A DNA stretch of 10,056 bases from Dictyocoela muelleri. Lineage: Eukaryota > Microsporidia. Below, one piece after another: positions 7,046-10,056 of this stretch. Position numbers and translations under genes: made by a program. Location of the stretch: contig SDVU01000859.1 of the NCBI GenBank assembly GCA_016256075.1, positions 1 to 10,056 of the forward strand. Direction: 5' to 3'. Under the pieces are notes generated by a model that saw nothing but the letters and a program-made list of their open reading frames with translations, ran no database searches and had not been told where the DNA came from. The stretch's first letter is position 1, and each line of letters opens with the position of its first letter.

Positions 7046-8068
7046 GGATCAAGTCTCTTTTTCGCCAATAGGGAAAATACCGTGAATTGAGACCCTTATG
7101 AATTTAGATCAAATCACATATCTTCAAACTTTTAGAGAAAATATCATTTTATTTCTAAGAGAAAATGGTCTTTTACCTCTTTTATTAATATGTGAAGAAT
7201 GAGGATGTTCATTACGTCTATCAAAATATAAAAGAAATAAGGACGGTGAAGCTTTCTTTTGTCAGAAAAGAAATTGTGTTTTCTCTAAAAATATATATCT
7301 ATTCGCAAAAATTCCCTTTTTTTTATTTTAAAATTCCGATGAGAAATGTTTTATTAATTATTTATTATTTTTTACATAAAACGCAAATTAGATTAAGAAA
7401 GACTTCGATATCGATAGAAATGTCATAATAAAAGTTTACAATATTGTTTTCAAAAAAAATATCTGATTATATACAATGTAGGCCTATAAAACTTGGAGTA
7501 ATAAAGTGAAATTTTGTCAGATTGATGAATCGATGTTTCATTACCGGCAAAAAACACATGGACATTCTCCCAAGAAAATCGATAGGTCTTCGGTATTGTA
7601 GACATATCTTATGCACCAGCTAAATTTTACCTAAAATTGGTGTAAGATAGAACTGCAAGAACTTTATTGCCTATAATTTAGCAAGTTATCAATCACGGTA
7701 CAATAATTATCGCGGATGAGTGGGCGTCTTATAGGTCGCTTAGAGAAAAATATATTCATTTTACAGTGAATCACCGAGTAAATTATATTTTTCCTACACC
7801 TGGAGCGCATACTCAAAATGTGGAATTCTTATGGAATAATTTAAAATCTAAAATAAAAATAATGAGAGGAGTATCATCCAGAGATCTGCAAGATTATCTG
7901 AATTTCTGGAATTACAAAAGTAATTATAATCCAGAGAATTTCATCGTGTTTCTGAAAATTTTGAATTAAATTTTATTTATTTTAATATAATTTTATTCAT
8001 TTTAATATAATTTTTTTAAAAATTGGGGGGAAACCAGATTTGAAATGGGAAAAAAAGAGACTTGGTCC
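7046..8068 (+). mobile_element. Merlin-family DNA transposon (1,023 bp), both ends present
   Basis: The left end GGATCAAGTCTCTTTTT (7046-7062) and the reverse complement of the right end, GGACCAAGTCTCTTTTT (8052-8068), match at 16 of 17 positions. A looser match continues inward. Ends beginning GG, about 1 kb length, a single IS1016-like transposase and an 8-bp duplication all fit Merlin. The transposase start lies 52 bp inside the left end and its stop about 100 bp from the right end. The coding part has about eight disabling changes, yet the ends are still alike. Confidence 0.85.
7098..7969 (+). pseudogene. Merlin (IS1016/ISXO2-like) DDE transposase relic 2
   Basis: Starts at ATG 7098 (MNLDQITYLQTF), then FLRENGLLP and a zinc-ribbon-like Cys region (about 7191-7280). 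A helix-turn-helix-like part (IPMRNVLLIIYYF; DFDIDRNVIIKVYNIV) lies at 7330-7450. The core shows IDES (first Asp 7524-7526), GIVDISYAPAKFYLKLV, TLLPII, TIIIADEWASY (second Asp 7715-7717) and GAHTQNVEFLW (Glu 7823-7825), then KSKIKIMRGVSS and a TAA ending at 7969. All three catalytic residues survive. The length is about 290 codons, normal for Merlin. Breaks: stops at 7200, 7464, 7479, 7643 and 7679; frameshifts at the T8 run (7317-7324), near 7395 and near 7590. The longest clean piece is 7682-7969. It is similar in layout to the minus-strand relic at 167-1059 but clearly a different copy (for example ADEW against TDEW). Confidence 0.88.
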
Positions 8069-8076
8069 AAGATTTT
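8069..8076 (+). repeat. Probable Merlin target-site duplication, right
   Basis: AAGATTTT follows the right terminal repeat and pairs with AATATTTT at 7038-7045, one mismatch. Confidence 0.55.
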
Positions 8077-8457
8077 TTAAAGCCAAAATATAATATAGTT
8101 TTACGATAAAAAATGGATTATATTTTATTTTGTATTATTGATTTTTTATTAAAAGGGGAGCACAATTTTACATCGTCTGACATTTATTGTCACCCGCTTG
8201 TATAGTTTCCAGGCTTGAAGGTTTTATTAAAATTAAAAATTTTAAAATTTATATTTAATATTTAAATTTCAAAATACATTTAAAATTATCAAACTTTAAA
8301 TTTATTCAAAATAAAACTCTTAATTTTTTTTAATTGAAACTTCGAAAATTTAAATAAAAATTTTTGAAATATTTAAAATAAATTCGAAATCTTAAAATGC
8401 AATAAAATTTAAAAAATGATAAAGAAGATCTTTTTATTAAAAAAATAGAATTTATTA
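8077..8457. other. AT-rich intergenic stretch; nothing recognised
   Basis: Low-complexity A/T sequence, densest at 8225-8440. The only less AT-rich island (8155-8220) holds no ORF or repeat shared with the rest of the window. Confidence 0.6.
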
Positions 8458-8645
8458 TACAGTGAATCCTCTTAAATATGAACACTCTTAAATATGAACA
8501 CTCCTCTTTTTCAGAATTTTATAAAAAAATCATTAATAAAAATGCCCCTTATCCTTGAACGCAACAGATACTAAAAAAATTGGTTAATAAAAACCATTAT
8601 ATTTTTTATATTTTAAAAAAATTGACCCTTAAATATAAACAAATA
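8458..8645 (+). mobile_element. Single end of a pogo/Tigger-like transposon
   Basis: TA followed by CAGTGAATCCTCTTAAAT (from 8460) fits the terminal pattern of the pogo/Tigger branch of Tc1/mariner: a TA target and CAGTG-A-CCTCT with GAAC further in. The unit TCTTAAATATGAACAC follows itself at once. Weaker copies lie near 8545 (CCCTTATCCTTGAACGC) and 8626 (CCCTTAAATATAAAC). Such repeated subterminal motifs are common in this group. No transposase and no opposite end are found in the window, so it is a fragment or solo end. Confidence 0.5.
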
Positions 8646-8686
8646 AAAAATTTAAAAAAAATATAATAAATAAATAAAATGTGAAA

Positions 8687-8744
8687 TAATAAAAAGGATT
8701 GGTTCTCTATCAGTTAGACCACCAGCCTACCTTTTAAATAAAAT
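8687..8744 (+). repeat. Dispersed repeat R, copy 1
   Basis: TAATAAAAAGGATTGGTTCTC and the next bases resemble 9481-9530: shared TAATAAAAAGGAT-GGTTCTCTA, a CAG-TTA-ACC part, then CTTTTAAA-ATAAAA. Two short gaps are needed. Identity is about three quarters by eye. Function unknown. It lies about 60 bp before SINE copy C. Confidence 0.5.
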
Positions 8745-8800
8745 TGCTACACAGAAATCTGGATCCGGAAACTCGGCTAAAAAAAAATTTCTAGATATTT

Positions 8801-9240
8801 GGGCCAGATAGCTCAGTTGTTAACACCATTAGACGAAAATATAAGATAGAAGTTCGAATACCGCTGACTTCACTTTAATAGAAAATTGATATTGACATGT
8901 AGCGGTCAATAAATATAGTATTAATATAAAGCTGTTCCAGTGTGTATGGCTGAATAAGACTTAATCTAACATGAATATGAAGCAAAAGCCTCTCCCATGT
9001 GTGGATATAGTTCGTCTACGCATCTCGGCAAAAAGAAATAATAACTATTAAAATCTTGAAAAAGCCTCTAATTACCCGTATTCTGCCGAGTCATAGATAA
9101 AACGAAAATCGTGTATACATATTGGCCTCTGTGTAGATTAAAATCGACAAAAACTGAAACCAAGAACCAAAGGTCTACGACCTCGCAGAGAACTATATCT
9201 GAGTATACAACTATGGATATTTTCATCATGTAATATATAT
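8801..9240 (+). mobile_element. tRNA-derived SINE, copy C (full length)
   Basis: Starts GGGCCAGATAGCTCAG. The B box is decayed (AGTTCGAATAC). The whole body aligns with copy B, ending CATGTAATATATA, over about 440 bp. CTAGATATTT just before it (8791-8800) and CTAAATTATTT just after it (9241-9251) look like a target duplication with a substitution and one extra T, which would set the boundaries. Divergence from copy B is substantial, so this is an old insertion. Confidence 0.8.
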
Positions 9241-9256
9241 CTAAATTATTTCTACT

Positions 9257-9280
9257 ACAAATTATTTAGAAATAATTTGT
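9257..9280. repeat. 24-bp near-perfect palindrome
   Basis: ACAAATTATTT and AAATAATTTGT are exact inverted copies separated by AG. It lies 16 bp after SINE copy C in low-complexity A/T sequence, so it may be incidental. Confidence 0.5.
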
Positions 9281-9707
9281 AATAAAAATATTTATGAATA
9301 AATTGTAATAAGAATTGTTTAGAGGTAATTTTTTAAAAAATCTTTAAAAATATTTTATAATAAAAATTATTTAAAAATATTTTTGGAGGTGAGTTTTTGA
9401 GTCCAAATTTCTAGGTGAATGTCCAGAAACTCTCTCTAGGGCAGTTTTCGGTAACGAAATAAAATATAAGTGTATGATTTTAATAAAAAGGATAGGTTCT
9501 CTAACAGGTTAACCCACTTTTAAAAATAAAAATCGACTTTAAGCAGAGATGTAACAATTTTTTCTTATTACTCATAAGATAATAGGGCCTTAGGTCTTTC
9601 CCACATTAAAAAGGTGGTTTCCTCCCATAAAAAATCAATTTTGGATTATTTAACTTATATTATGAATTTATTTATTAAAATAATTAGATAAAAAAATAAA
9701 ATTCAGT
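9281..9707. other. AT-rich intergenic stretch with repeat R copy 2; no gene seen
   Basis: Apart from repeat R (9481-9530), no ORF or known family is supported. 9385-9450 and 9585-9640 are less A/T-rich but match nothing else here beyond a loose likeness between 9590-9600 and 9708-9718 (CTTAGGT with T runs). Confidence 0.5.
9481..9530 (+). repeat. Dispersed repeat R, copy 2
   Basis: TAATAAAAAGGATAGGTTCTC opens the copy, followed by TAACAGGTTAACC and a T/A tail. It is the partner of 8687-8744 in the same orientation, with SINE copy C between them. The palindrome GTTAAC is at 9508-9513. Confidence 0.5.
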
Positions 9708-9743
9708 CTTAGGTTTTTTCACGCATGGAGGAAAAAACCCAAG
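9708..9743. repeat. Hairpin, 12-bp arms
   Basis: CTTAGGTTTTTT (9708-9719) pairs with AAAAAACCCAAG (9732-9743), one mismatch, around a 12-base loop. Role unknown. Confidence 0.45.
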
Positions 9744-9786
9744 ATCTGATTTTCATGAAAAATTACGCCTATGTCATTTATTTTAA

Positions 9787-9872
9787 AAATTTTTTAGCAA
9801 TTAATAGGTATTTACTAAATTAAACGTGGCGCACCAAATTTATAAATACCTATTAATTGTTTAAAAAAATTT
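9787..9872. mobile_element. Foldback (MITE-like) element, about 86 bp
   Basis: AATTAATAGGTATTTA (9799-9814) is perfectly inverted at 9843-9858. Outward the pairing continues with a few mismatches through the A/T run to about 9787 and 9872. The 28-base middle holds the only G/C-rich bases (GTGGCGCACC). The arms are long compared with the centre, as in foldback-type elements or a cruciform-forming site. No target duplication was found. Confidence 0.5.
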
Positions 9873-9921
9873 AAATACATAATATAGAAGTAACTTTTCA
9901 TGAAGATATTATTTTAAGGGG

Positions 9922-10056
9922 GCCAGATAGCTCAGTGGTTAACACCCTAGAATGTAAAATTTAAGTATCGTGGTTCGACTCCCGCTGACGTCACTCTTTA
10001 ATAAATAATGAGGGAATGACATTAAGCGGTCAAAAACTATAGAAATATAGTATTAA
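9922..10056 (+). mobile_element. tRNA-derived SINE, copy D (5' part, cut by window edge)
   Basis: This is the best-preserved head: A box TAGCTCAGTGG (9928-9938) and B box GGTTCGACTCC (9972-9982) both fit the RNA polymerase III consensus. The body runs to the window end. 9990-10056 is the exact reverse complement of 5-71. Copy D looks youngest and closest to the source sequence. Confidence 0.82.

Noticed and set aside
7038-8076. A bacterial insertion sequence or bacterial contamination (IS1595/IS1016-like core)
   Set aside because: The ends, length and 8-bp duplication fit the eukaryotic Merlin family, and every neighbour is eukaryotic in type.
9821-9835. Link between the foldback centre GTGGCGCACC and the piggyBac repeat TTGGCGCACG
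   Set aside because: Only about eight bases agree and nothing around them does, so it is likely chance.
9922-9994. A functional tRNA gene (A and B boxes match well)
   Set aside because: Acceptor and T stems pair poorly, there is no convincing anticodon arm, and the unit recurs with a shared non-tRNA body, so it is a SINE head.

Overview
The window looks like a transposon graveyard from an AT-rich eukaryotic genome. No intact host gene, rRNA or functional tRNA was found. Eukaryotic origin rests on four things: a piggyBac element with TTAA target sites, a FLYWCH/MULE transposase, Merlin (IS1016-like) transposases with target duplications, and tRNA-derived SINEs with RNA polymerase III A and B boxes. 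The lineage cannot be fixed from this sequence. A repeat-rich microsporidian fits the strong AT bias and the mix of Merlin, MULE and piggyBac, but many invertebrates would fit too.

Left part (1-2016): a SINE copy runs off the left edge on the minus strand (1-139). It abuts a badly decayed Merlin transposase, also minus strand (about 167-1059). Then comes a plus-strand MULE transposase (ATG at 1182) with an N-terminal FLYWCH zinc finger and the first two catalytic aspartates of the DDE domain.

Middle (2013-4784): a 2,764-bp piggyBac element sits inside the MULE, flanked by TTAA on both sides and ended by 14-bp inverted repeats (13 matches). Its minus-strand transposase (about 2390-4127) is inactive, with two stops, two frameshifts and a lost catalytic Asp. 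It has internal direct repeats at both ends and a likely 5'UTR intron. It is visibly GC-richer than everything around it. MULE sequence resumes just after the right TTAA.

Right half (4785-10056): a hairpin cluster, a 117-bp terminal-inverted-repeat element (5206-5322), a full-length SINE (5381-5845), a short fossil that may be the tail of an LTR-element integrase (6463-6669), a second Merlin element with both ends and a likely 8-bp target duplication (7046-8068), one end of a probable pogo/Tigger-type element (8460 on), a second full-length SINE (8801-9240), a foldback repeat (9787-9872) and a fourth SINE copy cut by the right edge (9922-10056).

The elements do not form a pathway. They record successive insertions: SINE next to Merlin, and piggyBac into MULE. 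The SINE copies at the two window edges are inverted relative to each other and identical over 67 bases, which suggests the contig stops where assembly met this repeat.
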